From Arthrobacter sp. P2b (GTDB lineage: Bacteria > Actinomycetota > Actinomycetes > Actinomycetales > Micrococcaceae): a stretch of 64,000 nucleotides of DNA. Made by a program: the position numbers and the translations under genes. Where the stretch lies: positions 86,382 to 150,381 of the forward strand of contig NZ_FVZL01000009.1 in NCBI RefSeq assembly GCF_900168295.1, given 5' to 3'. The number at the start of each line of letters is the position of its first letter. Positions within the stretch are counted from its first letter, which is position 1. This document shows positions 48,540 through 57,902 of this stretch, one piece after another. Below the pieces are notes generated by a model. The model made no database searches. It saw only the letters and a list, made by a program, of their open reading frames with translations, and was not told where the DNA came from.

Positions 48540-50708
48540 TCAGGACGGGCTGTAGCTCGCGGGCACAGGATCGTGCCGCAGGTAGCGGCGGGTGAACCGG
48601 CCTGTTCCGGAGGTCAGTGCCCGAAGTTCGACGGCGTAGCGCAGCAGTTCCTGGTCCGGCACCTCTGCGGCGATTTCCGTCAGTCCGTCCCCGGACGAGT
48701 TGGTGCCGGTAAGCCTGCCCCGGCGCCCGGAGAGGTCGCTCATGACAGACCCCACATGCTCGTCCGTCACGGTGATGCTCACTTCCGACACCGGTTCCAG
48801 CAGCTGGATTTTCCCTGCGGCCGCCGCCTCGCGCAGGGCCAGTGCCCCGGCCGCCTGGAACGCTGCATCCGACGAGTCGACACTGTGCGCCTTGCCGCCC
48901 ACCAGCCGCACGCGGACGTCCACCACCGGGAATCCGGCGGACACCCCCTTCTCCATCTGCGCGCGGACGCCCTTTTCAACGGACGGGATGAATGTTCCCG
49001 GAATAACGCCGCCCACCGTCTTGTCCACGAACTCGAAACCGGCGCCGCGGTCCAGTGGTTCCACTTCGATGTCGCAGACGGCATATTGTCCGTGGCCGCC
49101 GGACTGCTTCACGTGGCGGCCGTGGCCGGCGGACGGTGCCGCGAATGTTTCCCGAAGCGGAGTTACCACCTCCACGGTATGCAGCTTCACGCCCTGTTCC
49201 CGGAGCCGGTCCAGCACCACGTCAGCGTGGGCCTCGCCCATGCACCACAGCACCAGCTGGTGCGTTTCGGCGTTCCTTTCCACCCGCAGCGTGGGATCGC
49301 CGGCCGCGATTTTGCCCAGGCTCCGTGCAAGCGCGTCCTCGTCACTCCGGGAGTCGGCTTCGACGGCCACCGGCAGCAGTGGTTCTGGCATCTCCCAGGT
49401 GGCGAGCATGAGCGGCTTGTCCCGCGATGAAATGGTGTCTCCCGTCTCGGCGCTTCCCAGTTTGGCCAGCGCACACATGTCCCCGGCCACGGAGTAGGGC
49501 ACGGGCCGCAGGGTGGCACCGAGCGGGGAGTAGATGTGGGTGACGCGCTCGTCGGTGTCGTGGTCCTGGTGGCCGCGGTCCGCCAGGCCGTGGCCCCCAA
49601 CGTGCACCGGCGAGTCCTCGCGCAGCGTCCCGGAAAACACCCGGACCAGGCAAATCCGGCCCAGGAACGGGTCGATGGACGTGCGCACCACCTCGGCCGC
49701 CAGCGGCCCCGACGGGTCACAGGCCAGCGATGCCACCGGGTTGCCCCCCAGGTCCGTCACGTCGGGCAGGCTCCCCTCGGTGGGAGGCGGGAACGCATGC
49801 ACCAGCACTTCCAGCAGCTCAGCCGTACCCAGGCCGGTCACCGCGGACGTCGGAATGACAGGGAAGAAGGACCCACGTGCGACGGCGGTTTCCAGGTCGT
49901 CAACCAGGACCCCCGTATCGATGTCCTCGCCTTCCAGGTAACGGTCCATCAGGGTCTCGTCTTCGCTTTCGGCGATGATCCCCTCGATGAGCTCGCCGCG
50001 CGCTGCCTCCGCGGCCGCCAGTTCGTCGGCGGTGCCCTCGCGCGTGGCGGGAATCTCCCCGGAGGCGTAGTCGGTGACCGTGCGGGACAGCAGCCCCAGG
50101 AGGCTGGTGACGTTCCCGCCGGACCTGACCGGGAGGTAGAGCGGCAGGACGCCGTCGCCGAACGCTTTCCTGCACTCGGCGAGGACGACGTCGTAATTTG
50201 CGCGCGGATGGTCCATCCGGGTGATCACGACGGCGCGTGGCAGCCTCGCCTGCTCGCACTCGCCCCACAGGGCGGTGGTGGTGGCGTCGATCCCGTCAAC
50301 GGCCGAGACAACAAAAAGGGCGGCGTCCGCTGCCCGCAGCCCTGCACGCATCTCGCCGATGAAATCGGGATAGCCCGGCGTATCCAGGATGTTGACCTTG
50401 ATGTCTTCGATCAGCAGCGGCACCAGCGAGAGCGTTACGGACCGCTGCTGGTGGACCGCGGCGGGGTCCGAATCGCTGACGGTGGTCCCGTCGGCGATGG
50501 ATCCCTTGCGGGTGATCATGCCGTTGGCGGACAACAGGCCCTCGATCAGCAGGGTTTTGCCGGCGCCGGAATGCCCTACAAGCGCAATATTGCGGATCTG
50601 CGCGGGGTCCTCGGCCGCGATCCCGGCAGAGGTATCCGCCCGGCGTGTCTCAGCTCCATTCCGGCCGCCGGGTGTCCTCGCTGAGTCCTTGGTGCCTTTT
50701 ACTGACAT
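48540..50708 (-). CDS. Elongation factor G-like translational GTPase (EF-G2 type)
   Basis: A 722-residue paralogue of EF-G. G1 GHSGAGKT at 45-52, G3 DTPGYPDF near 110. The G4 site reads VVITRMDH instead of NKxD, so the usual Asn is Thr and the Lys is Arg. Domain II to V blocks include SVAGDMCALAKLG, QLVLWCMGEAHADVVLDRL and GQYAVCDIEVEPLDRGAGFEFVDKTVGGVIPG. A polar extension of about 35 residues precedes domain I. Related proteins bind ribosomes and GTP but are not the housekeeping translocase. Function uncertain. Confidence 0.9.
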   Translation of the reverse strand: MSVKGTKDSARTPGGRNGAETRRADTSAGIAAEDPAQIRNIALVGHSGAGKTLLIEGLLSANGMITRKGSIADGTTVSDSDPAAVHQQRSVTLSLVPLLIEDIKVNILDTPGYPDFIGEMRAGLRAADAALFVVSAVDGIDATTTALWGECEQARLPRAVVITRMDHPRANYDVVLAECRKAFGDGVLPLYLPVRSGGNVTSLLGLLSRTVTDYASGEIPATREGTADELAAAEAARGELIEGIIAESEDETLMDRYLEGEDIDTGVLVDDLETAVARGSFFPVIPTSAVTGLGTAELLEVLVHAFPPPTEGSLPDVTDLGGNPVASLACDPSGPLAAEVVRTSIDPFLGRICLVRVFSGTLREDSPVHVGGHGLADRGHQDHDTDERVTHIYSPLGATLRPVPYSVAGDMCALAKLGSAETGDTISSRDKPLMLATWEMPEPLLPVAVEADSRSDEDALARSLGKIAAGDPTLRVERNAETHQLVLWCMGEAHADVVLDRLREQGVKLHTVEVVTPLRETFAAPSAGHGRHVKQSGGHGQYAVCDIEVEPLDRGAGFEFVDKTVGGVIPGTFIPSVEKGVRAQMEKGVSAGFPVVDVRVRLVGGKAHSVDSSDAAFQAAGALALREAAAAGKIQLLEPVSEVSITVTDEHVGSVMSDLSGRRGRLTGTNSSGDGLTEIAAEVPDQELLRYAVELRALTSGTGRFTRRYLRHDPVPASYSPS

Positions 50709-50849
50709 GGGATCCTCCTGGCGTCTTTGCCGTGCAACCCGTCCTAACGTGTCCTCTGATTCGACACCCTGGGCGGCATTAGGGCAAGACCGCCGGCGGC
50801 CCTGGATGCAGGCGCTCCCTTCCTGCCGGGCGATCGACTACGGGCGCGG

Positions 50850-51272
50850 CTACTTCCTTGCCTTGCGGGTGGCGGAGTCGTTGGCCTTCTGGAGCGCCTT
50901 GACCAGCTCGTCCTTGTCCATCTTCGAGCGGCCCTTGACGTCCAGCTCCTTGGCAAGCTTGTAGAGGTGCTCCTTGGACGCATTTGCGTTGACGCCGCCC
51001 GCGGTGGGTTCGGAGGACTGAATGCCTTCCTCCGCACGCTTGTCCGAAGGGCCCCGCTTTTCCTTCGGCTCCCAGTGGTCGCCCACCTTCTCGTAGCTGT
51101 GCTTCAGGGATGCGTACGCGGCCCGGGCGGCCCAGCCTTCGTCGTTATCGTAGGACTCGAGGGCGGAGTCGTAGGTCTTGGCGAACGTATCCTGGGCTTT
51201 TTGTTCGGAACGCTGCAGGGTCGAGGGAAGCTCATCCTTGCGGGCATGGTCGTTCTTGCCGGTCTTGGGCAT
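50850..51272 (-). CDS. ChaB-family protein with Rho N-terminal-like tail
   Basis: A 140-residue cytoplasmic protein. The ChaB domain covers about 12-70 (DELPSTLQRSEQKAQDTFAKTYDSALESYDNDEGWAARAAYASLKHSYEKVGDHW). A basic linker follows, then a Rho-N/SAP-like helical hairpin at 105-138 (SKEHLYKLAKELDVKGRSKMDKDELVKALQKA) of the kind that binds nucleic acid. AGGAGG lies nine bases before the ATG at 51272. ChaB proteins have been linked to cation transport and stress, but without firm function. Confidence 0.88.
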   Translation of the reverse strand: MPKTGKNDHARKDELPSTLQRSEQKAQDTFAKTYDSALESYDNDEGWAARAAYASLKHSYEKVGDHWEPKEKRGPSDKRAEEGIQSSEPTAGGVNANASKEHLYKLAKELDVKGRSKMDKDELVKALQKANDSATRKARK

Positions 51273-51371
51273 GGCAGCCGTCCTCCTTTTATCAGCAGGC
51301 TGATCATTCGGATGACACCAGCTTAATGCCGGATTCAGGGATACGCCCGGGACGGGTGCGGAAAGCAGTGG

Positions 51372-51445
51372 AGCCCCCTGTCGGATTCGAACCGACGACC
51401 CCCGCTTTACAAGAGCGGTGCTCTGGCCAACTGAGCTAAGGAGGC
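51372..51445 (-). tRNA. tRNA-Thr (UGU)
   Basis: A 74-nt cloverleaf on the minus strand. The acceptor stem GCCTCCT pairs with AGGGGGC, the D-arm is TAGCTCAGTTGG, and the anticodon stem-loop CCGCT-CTTGTAA-AGCGG has UGU in the loop. The T-arm GTCGG-TTCGAAT-CCGAC is intact. CCA is not encoded. Isolated between the ChaB and DsbA-like genes. Confidence 0.97.
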
Positions 51446-51576
51446 ACACCCTTGCGGGCGGGCGCCTGAACGGCGCTAGATAAGGGTAGCCCAACACCCG
51501 CCGCTGGTAAAAATGCCCTTCTGCCCGCTGCCGCGGGGAGCCCGGACGGGAACAAGTCACCCCGGTGCCACAGAAA

Positions 51577-51612
51577 AAGGCCCGCCCCGGAAGAAGATCC
51601 GGGACGGGCCTT
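51577..51612 (-). terminator. Terminator of the DsbA-like gene
   Basis: AAGGCCCG-CCCCGGA pairs with TCCGGGACGGGCCTT around a 6-nt loop. It ends 22 bp after the gene's stop; the minus strand continues with TTTTCTG. Confidence 0.8.
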
Positions 51613-51633
51613 GAGCAGGAAGTCCTGCCGGTC

Positions 51634-52509
51634 CTAGGCCTTGGCGTCGATGGCAGCCTGGATCTCGGCGTTCAGGTCGGTGCTGCCGTCCCACTGCTTG
51701 CCGTCGATGAAGACGGTGGGGGTTCCGGTGATTCCAACATTGGAAGCCAGCTGCGTGGAGTACTTGACGTAGGGACGGAAGGTCCTGTCGTCGACGCAGC
51801 TGTTGATGTCCGCACCAATGTCGCTGGCCAGGGACTTCAGCTTGTCGTCGGAAAGGCCGGCGCCGCCCTCGGCGGGCTGGTTCGTGAACAGGAGATCGGC
51901 GTATTCGGCGTACTTCCCGGGAGCCTTGTCCGCTACGCACGCGGCGGCGTTGGCTGCACGGGAGGAGTAGTTGGTGGTGGACTGGCGGTCCAGGAAGCCA
52001 AGCGGCCGGTATTCCAGGGAAATCTTGCCTTCGTTGCGGAGACCGGTCAGGGCGTCGTTATAAGTGTCTTCGAACCGTTTGCAGACGGGGCAGATGAAGT
52101 CGATGTAGGCCACCACCTTGACCGGCTGCCCTTCTTCGGCCTCGGCACCGGGGGCAACCACAGGGCTGGGCAGGGTCTCAGGCTTGGCCGGCACGTTGGC
52201 AATGTCCACGGTGGCGGCGTCCGTCGCCTTGACCTCCGTGTTGGCCAGCAGCGTAACGCCGCCGTTGACGTTGCCGTTGGCGGGAACGGGTCCCTGGTCG
52301 GCAATGGGGGTGTTCTGCCGGATGCTGGTGGTGACCACCAGGGCCACGACCGCCAGGATGGCCACGACGGCCACCACGATGCCCCAGCCGATCAAGAGCT
52401 TGTTGCGCTTGTCTTTCTTAAGCTGGGCTTCGCGGATCAGGCGCGCTTTTTCCCGCGCCTCCGCGGTTCGCTCAGCTTTCGACTTACGTACTTCGTTTGC
52501 GGGGCTCAT
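51634..52509 (-). CDS. Membrane-anchored DsbA-family thioredoxin-fold protein
   Basis: A 291-residue protein. A highly charged cytoplasmic coil covers 1-36 (KSKAERTAEAREKARLIREAQLKKDKRN). One transmembrane helix spans 38-62. The extracytoplasmic DsbA-like domain has the active site Cys140-Pro-Val-Cys143 (YIDFICPVCKRFEDTY) and the cis-proline GTPTVFIDGKQWDG near 270. Extra cysteines occur near 197 and 237. It catalyses thiol oxidation or isomerisation of exported proteins. It stands alone, divergent from otsA. Confidence 0.92.
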   Translation of the reverse strand: MSPANEVRKSKAERTAEAREKARLIREAQLKKDKRNKLLIGWGIVVAVVAILAVVALVVTTSIRQNTPIADQGPVPANGNVNGGVTLLANTEVKATDAATVDIANVPAKPETLPSPVVAPGAEAEEGQPVKVVAYIDFICPVCKRFEDTYNDALTGLRNEGKISLEYRPLGFLDRQSTTNYSSRAANAAACVADKAPGKYAEYADLLFTNQPAEGGAGLSDDKLKSLASDIGADINSCVDDRTFRPYVKYSTQLASNVGITGTPTVFIDGKQWDGSTDLNAEIQAAIDAKA

Positions 52510-52689
52510 GTGTTCCTTGGGTCGATCGACGTGGGGGGACCACTCAGTGGCAACTACCTCATTTTAGGGGAGAAAGCTGAGAGCTTGCGCTTTCAAGTAT
52601 TCCTCCGGCTTGACCAACGGACGAATAGCACGGAAGATTCCGTCCCGTTAGGGTGGGCTGAGAGGCACAAGCAACCCCAGGGGGCCGCA

Positions 52690-54192
52690 ATGCAAACACC
52701 TGTCCAGGAAAAACCAGCCGCCAAGGCTGCGCCCGGCGCCGCCGGCTCCGGCCACGGCGGCGAGACCAAGTACGACTTCATGGTGGTCTCCAACCGACTG
52801 CCCGTTGACCGTGTCGCCGCCGGTGAGAACGGTGACGACGGCTCCGGCTGGCGCCGTTCCCCCGGCGGCCTGGTGACGGCACTCGCGCCCATGATGACCA
52901 AGACCGACGGCGCCTGGGTGGGCTGGCACGGCGCGCCGGACGAGACAGTGGAGCCCTTCAGCCACGGCGGCATGGACCTGGTCCCCGTCCAGCTCAGCAC
53001 CGATGACGTGGAGCTGTATTACGAAGGGTTCTCGAACGCGACACTGTGGCCGCTGTACCACGACGTCATCGCGCCGCCGGAATTCCACCGGACCTGGTGG
53101 GACGCCTACCGCAGGGTCAACCAAAGGTTCGCCGACGCCGTCGTACGCCATGCGGACCACAAGGCAACCGTGTGGATCCAGGACTACCAGCTGCAGCTGG
53201 TGCCGCGGCTGGTGCGCGAAGCCCGGCCCGATCTCCGGATCGGCTTCTTCAACCACATCCCGTTCCCGCCGCCGGAAATCTTCGCCCAGCTGCCGTGGCG
53301 CCAGGCCATTATCGACGGCCTGCTCGGCGCTGACCTGGTGGGCTTCCAGCGGGCCAGCGATGCCGGAAACTTCATGCGCTCGGCCCGCCGGTTCCTCGGC
53401 GCCAGCGTCAAGCAGCAGCAGGTGCACGTCAAGGGCCAGGACGGCGAAATTACCCACATCGCCCGGGCGCAGGCCTTCCCCATCTCCATCGATGTCCAGC
53501 AGATCAGCGAGCTTGCCGCCAAACCGGAAATCATCGAGCGTGCCCGGCAGATCCGCCAGGACCTGGGCAACCCCAAGACCATCCTGCTTGGCGTGGACCG
53601 CCTGGACTACACCAAGGGCATCCGGCACCGGCTGAAGGCGTTCGAGGAACTCCTGGCGGACGGCAAACTGTCCGTGGGAGACGCCACCCTGATCCAGGTG
53701 GCCTCCCCCAGCCGCGAACGCGTTGAACAGTACCGCCTGCTGCGGGAGGAGGTGGAGGGCACGGTGGGCCACATCAACGGCACCTACGACACCATCGAGA
53801 ACACCGCCGTCCGCTACCTGCACCACAGCTATCCCGTGGAGGAGATGGTGGCGCTGTACCTGGCCGCCGACGTCATGCTGGTCACCGCGCTGCGGGACGG
53901 CATGAACCTCGTGGCCAAGGAATACGTCACGGCCCGGACCAACAACGACGGCGCCCTGGTGCTGAGCGAATTCGCCGGCGCCGCAGACCAGCTCAAGCAG
54001 GCCCTGCTGATGAACCCGCACGATATTGACGGGCTCAAGAGCGCCATCATGCGGGCGGTTGAGATGTCTCCGCGGGACGCCGCCCGGCGGATGCGCGCCA
54101 TGCGCAAGCAGATCCTGGAACACGACGTGGACTACTGGTCCGCAGACTTCCTGGCCGCACTGAACGAAAAGGTGGTGCGGGATGACTCCTGA
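52690..54192 (+). CDS. otsA: Trehalose-6-phosphate synthase
   Basis: Transfers glucose from UDP/GDP-glucose to glucose-6-phosphate (GT20). 500 residues from the ATG at 52690. Motifs: VSNRLPVDRV near 30-39, RRSPGGLVTAL, GWHG, WIQDYQLQLVPRLVR, GFFNHIPFPPPEI, DRLDYTKGIRHRL and ALRDGMNLVAKEYV. An N-terminal tail of about 28 residues is Ala/Lys/Gly-rich. It overlaps otsB by 11 bp and so is translationally coupled. Trehalose is an osmolyte and stress protectant. Confidence 0.97.
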   Translation: MQTPVQEKPAAKAAPGAAGSGHGGETKYDFMVVSNRLPVDRVAAGENGDDGSGWRRSPGGLVTALAPMMTKTDGAWVGWHGAPDETVEPFSHGGMDLVPVQLSTDDVELYYEGFSNATLWPLYHDVIAPPEFHRTWWDAYRRVNQRFADAVVRHADHKATVWIQDYQLQLVPRLVREARPDLRIGFFNHIPFPPPEIFAQLPWRQAIIDGLLGADLVGFQRASDAGNFMRSARRFLGASVKQQQVHVKGQDGEITHIARAQAFPISIDVQQISELAAKPEIIERARQIRQDLGNPKTILLGVDRLDYTKGIRHRLKAFEELLADGKLSVGDATLIQVASPSRERVEQYRLLREEVEGTVGHINGTYDTIENTAVRYLHHSYPVEEMVALYLAADVMLVTALRDGMNLVAKEYVTARTNNDGALVLSEFAGAADQLKQALLMNPHDIDGLKSAIMRAVEMSPRDAARRMRAMRKQILEHDVDYWSADFLAALNEKVVRDDS

Positions 54193-55015
54193 CGGCCGCT
54201 TTAAGAGTCCGCTGGCACTGTCCCCGGAGCTCCGCGAGGCCGTCCGGCGCATCGCCCGCACCGACCATCTGCTGGTGGCCATGGATTTCGACGGGACCAT
54301 GGCGCCCATCGTGGGGCATGCCGACGACGCACGCCCCCTCCCGCGCGCGGCCACGGCCTTCGCAGGGCTCGCCGTGCTGCCACGCACGACGACGGCGCTC
54401 ATCTCGGGGCGCGCCCTCGCCAGCCTGCGCGCTGTGGCGTCGCCGCCGGTGGACTCGCTGCTGATTGGCAGCCACGGTGCCGAAGCCTGGCTGGGACCGG
54501 GCTCAACCGGGCTGACCCTAGACGAAGAGCAGAAGGCGCTGCTGGCCGAGGTCCGTGCCATCCTCGCGGAAATCGTCGAGGAAGCCCCCGGGACCATGCT
54601 GGAAGACAAGCCTGCCGGCGTGGTGCTGCACACCCGCCTTGCCGCCGACGACGTGGCTGAGGACGCGGTTGCGGCCGCACGCTCACTGCTCCAGGACCGC
54701 AAGGGGGTCTTCCTGAAGGACGGGAAACGGGTCCTCGAAACCTCGGTGGTCAACGCCTCAAAAGGCGAGGGCGTCACGTTCCTGCGGCAGATCACCGGGG
54801 CCACGGCTGTGCTGTTTGCCGGTGATGACACCACGGATGAGGACGCCCTGGCACGGCTCGAGCCGGGTGACGTGGGCGTGAAGGTGGGGCTGGACTTTAC
54901 CCAGGCGCAGTACCGCGTGGAGGCTCCGGTCCACGTGGCGGAGCTGCTGGAGGCCCTCCTGCAGGAGCGGAGCGTCGCCGTGGCGGAAGAGGATCCGCAG
55001 GCCGCGCCAAGCTAG
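54182..55015 (+). CDS. otsB: Trehalose-6-phosphate phosphatase
   Basis: HAD-family phosphatase that completes trehalose synthesis. 277 residues: nucleophile loop MDFDGTMAPIVG near 34-45, LISGRALASL, IGSHGAEAWLG and the acidic metal site FAGDDTTDEDALARLEPGDVGVKVG near 216-240. It starts inside the last codons of otsA. The C-terminal tail (QERSVAVAEEDPQAAPS) is divergent. Pairs functionally with otsA. Confidence 0.96.
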   Translation: MTPDGRFKSPLALSPELREAVRRIARTDHLLVAMDFDGTMAPIVGHADDARPLPRAATAFAGLAVLPRTTTALISGRALASLRAVASPPVDSLLIGSHGAEAWLGPGSTGLTLDEEQKALLAEVRAILAEIVEEAPGTMLEDKPAGVVLHTRLAADDVAEDAVAAARSLLQDRKGVFLKDGKRVLETSVVNASKGEGVTFLRQITGATAVLFAGDDTTDEDALARLEPGDVGVKVGLDFTQAQYRVEAPVHVAELLEALLQERSVAVAEEDPQAAPS

Positions 55016-55232
55016 GCGTGCGCAAGCCCACGTGTGACGTCCGTAACATTTGCGACAATAAACGAAGCATCTGACATACTCTTGCTTGTGATGTGGCGCA
55101 CAGACACCGTGCGGCGTCACTCTTTGCACTCTGGCTTCGCCGGGGTGCAGCCTGCAACACAAAACTGAACAAACATGAACCATTCACAACGGATCGTCCG
55201 GCACGTACCTGCCGGTGAAGGGATTGATAACT

Positions 55233-56315
<1,083 letters not shown>

Positions 56316-56327
56316 TCCCCACCGGCC

Positions 56328-56355
56328 CCCTAACCTCGCTTCGCTTCGGTTAGGG
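56328..56355 (+). terminator. Hairpin after the sugar ATPase gene
   Basis: CCCTAACC (56328-56335), 12-nt loop containing TCGCT repeats, GGTTAGGG (56348-56355). First of two tandem hairpins. Confidence 0.55.
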
Positions 56356-56388
56356 AACCCTGCCGGCGTGGGCCCACCCCACGCAACT

Positions 56389-56421
56389 GACGGCGGCCCT
56401 CCTGACGGATGGGCCGCCGTC
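56389..56421 (+). terminator. Intrinsic terminator after the sugar ATPase gene
   Basis: GACGGCGGCCC (56389-56399) with GGGCCGCCGTC (56411-56421), then GGCTTTT. Good stem and T-tract. Confidence 0.85.
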
Positions 56422-56481
56422 GGCTTTTAACTGGCCGGCGGAAGATTAGCTGGCCTGCCCCAAGTACGGAAGAATTGAGTT

Positions 56482-57900
56482 ATGACCGAGGAATACAGCG
56501 CCCAGTGGCACGATGAACCCACCGACTACGCGCAGATCGGAAAACTGCCGCGGTTTGTGGCCGCAAGTGCCGACGACGGCAAGCTCGCCTCGGTCTCCAG
56601 CTCCCTGAACATCACCGCGGCGGCGGCCGACCCGGAGCTCCTTGACCTTCCCTGGCATATCGCCCTGGAGGATTGGCCTGCCGAGAACCTGGCAGCCCTC
56701 CCCCGCGGCATCTCCCGCCACATTGTGCGCTTCGCCCACCTTGGCGGATCGGTCATCGCCATCAAGGAAACCTCGGAGCACGTAGCCCGGCACGAGTACC
56801 ACATGCTGCGCAAGCTCGCCCGGCTGGACGTCCCCTGTGTGGAACCGGTGGCGGTGATTACCGGCCGCACCACCCCGGACGGGCGCCCGCTCAACCCGGT
56901 CCTGGTCACCCGGCACCTGAAGTTCTCCATGCCGTACCGCGCCCTCTTCTCCCAGATGCTCCGCAAGGACACCCTGACGCGTCTCATCGACGCACAGGCG
57001 CTGCTGATGGTGCGGCTGCACCTGATCGGCTTCTACTGGGGCGACGTGTCCCTCTCCAACACCCTGTTCCGCCGCGACGCGGGCGCTTTCGCCGCCTACC
57101 TGGTGGACGCCGAAACCGGTGAGCTGTACCCGGACCTCTCCACCGGGCAGCGTGAATACGACCTCGAAATTGCCCGGGTGAACATCGCCGGAGAACTCAT
57201 GGACCTGCTGGACGGCGGGCTGATCGAGGAAAAGGTGGATCCCGTGGCCACCAGCGAGCTGATCATGGACAGCTACCGGCGCCTCTGGGCGGAGCTGACG
57301 GAGAAGGAGTCCTTCGAACTCGGCGAGCGGTGGCGGGTCAGCGCCAGAATCCGCCGGCTCAACGAACTCGGCTTCGACGTCGAGGAGTACGCCATCAAGA
57401 CCACCCAGAACGGGTCCACCATCCAGCTGCAGCCAAAGGTGGTGGACGCCGGACACCACCAGCGGCGGCTCCTGCGGCTTACGGGTATTGACGCGCAGGA
57501 AAACCAGGCCCGGCGGCTGCTTAACGACATGGACTCCTTCCGTGCGGACAACAACCCGGACATGGACGAGGAATACAGCGCCCACCTCTGGGTCAGCCAG
57601 ATCTTCGAGCCGATCGTCAGGTCCATCCCGCGGGACCTGTCCGGAAAGCTGGAGCCCGCCGAAGTGGTGCACGAGGTCCTGGAGCACCGCTGGTACATGT
57701 CCGAAAAGCAGGAACGGCACATCCCCTTGGCCGAGGCTGTGCAGTCCTACATCGACTCCATCCTCCGGCACCGCCGGGACGAAGCCGCCATCATGTTGAA
57801 CCCGGACACCGGCCTGCTGAAAATCCTTGAGGTGGAGACCGAGGAGTCCCGCTACGGCGAGGACGAGTCCATCGACGAATATCCGGACTCGGACGACTAA
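56482..57900 (+). CDS. DUF4032 protein with atypical kinase-like fold
   Basis: A 472-residue cytoplasmic protein of the DUF4032 family. Residues 70-215 carry features of an LPS-kinase/RIO-like fold: IAIKETSEHVARHEYHMLRKL (candidate ATP-binding Lys), then HLIGFYWGDVSLSNTLFRRD (catalytic-loop Asp and Asn), then AYLVDAETGELYPD (metal-binding Asp). The rest is a helical C-terminal domain. Acidic tail. No partner genes. A phosphotransferase role is plausible but no substrate is known. Confidence 0.85.
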   Translation: MTEEYSAQWHDEPTDYAQIGKLPRFVAASADDGKLASVSSSLNITAAAADPELLDLPWHIALEDWPAENLAALPRGISRHIVRFAHLGGSVIAIKETSEHVARHEYHMLRKLARLDVPCVEPVAVITGRTTPDGRPLNPVLVTRHLKFSMPYRALFSQMLRKDTLTRLIDAQALLMVRLHLIGFYWGDVSLSNTLFRRDAGAFAAYLVDAETGELYPDLSTGQREYDLEIARVNIAGELMDLLDGGLIEEKVDPVATSELIMDSYRRLWAELTEKESFELGERWRVSARIRRLNELGFDVEEYAIKTTQNGSTIQLQPKVVDAGHHQRRLLRLTGIDAQENQARRLLNDMDSFRADNNPDMDEEYSAHLWVSQIFEPIVRSIPRDLSGKLEPAEVVHEVLEHRWYMSEKQERHIPLAEAVQSYIDSILRHRRDEAAIMLNPDTGLLKILEVETEESRYGEDESIDEYPDSDD

Positions 57901-57902
57901 AG

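Noticed and set aside
52648..54834. Minus-strand open frame opposite otsA-otsB
   Set aside because: otsA and otsB have complete catalytic motifs; the opposite frame has none.
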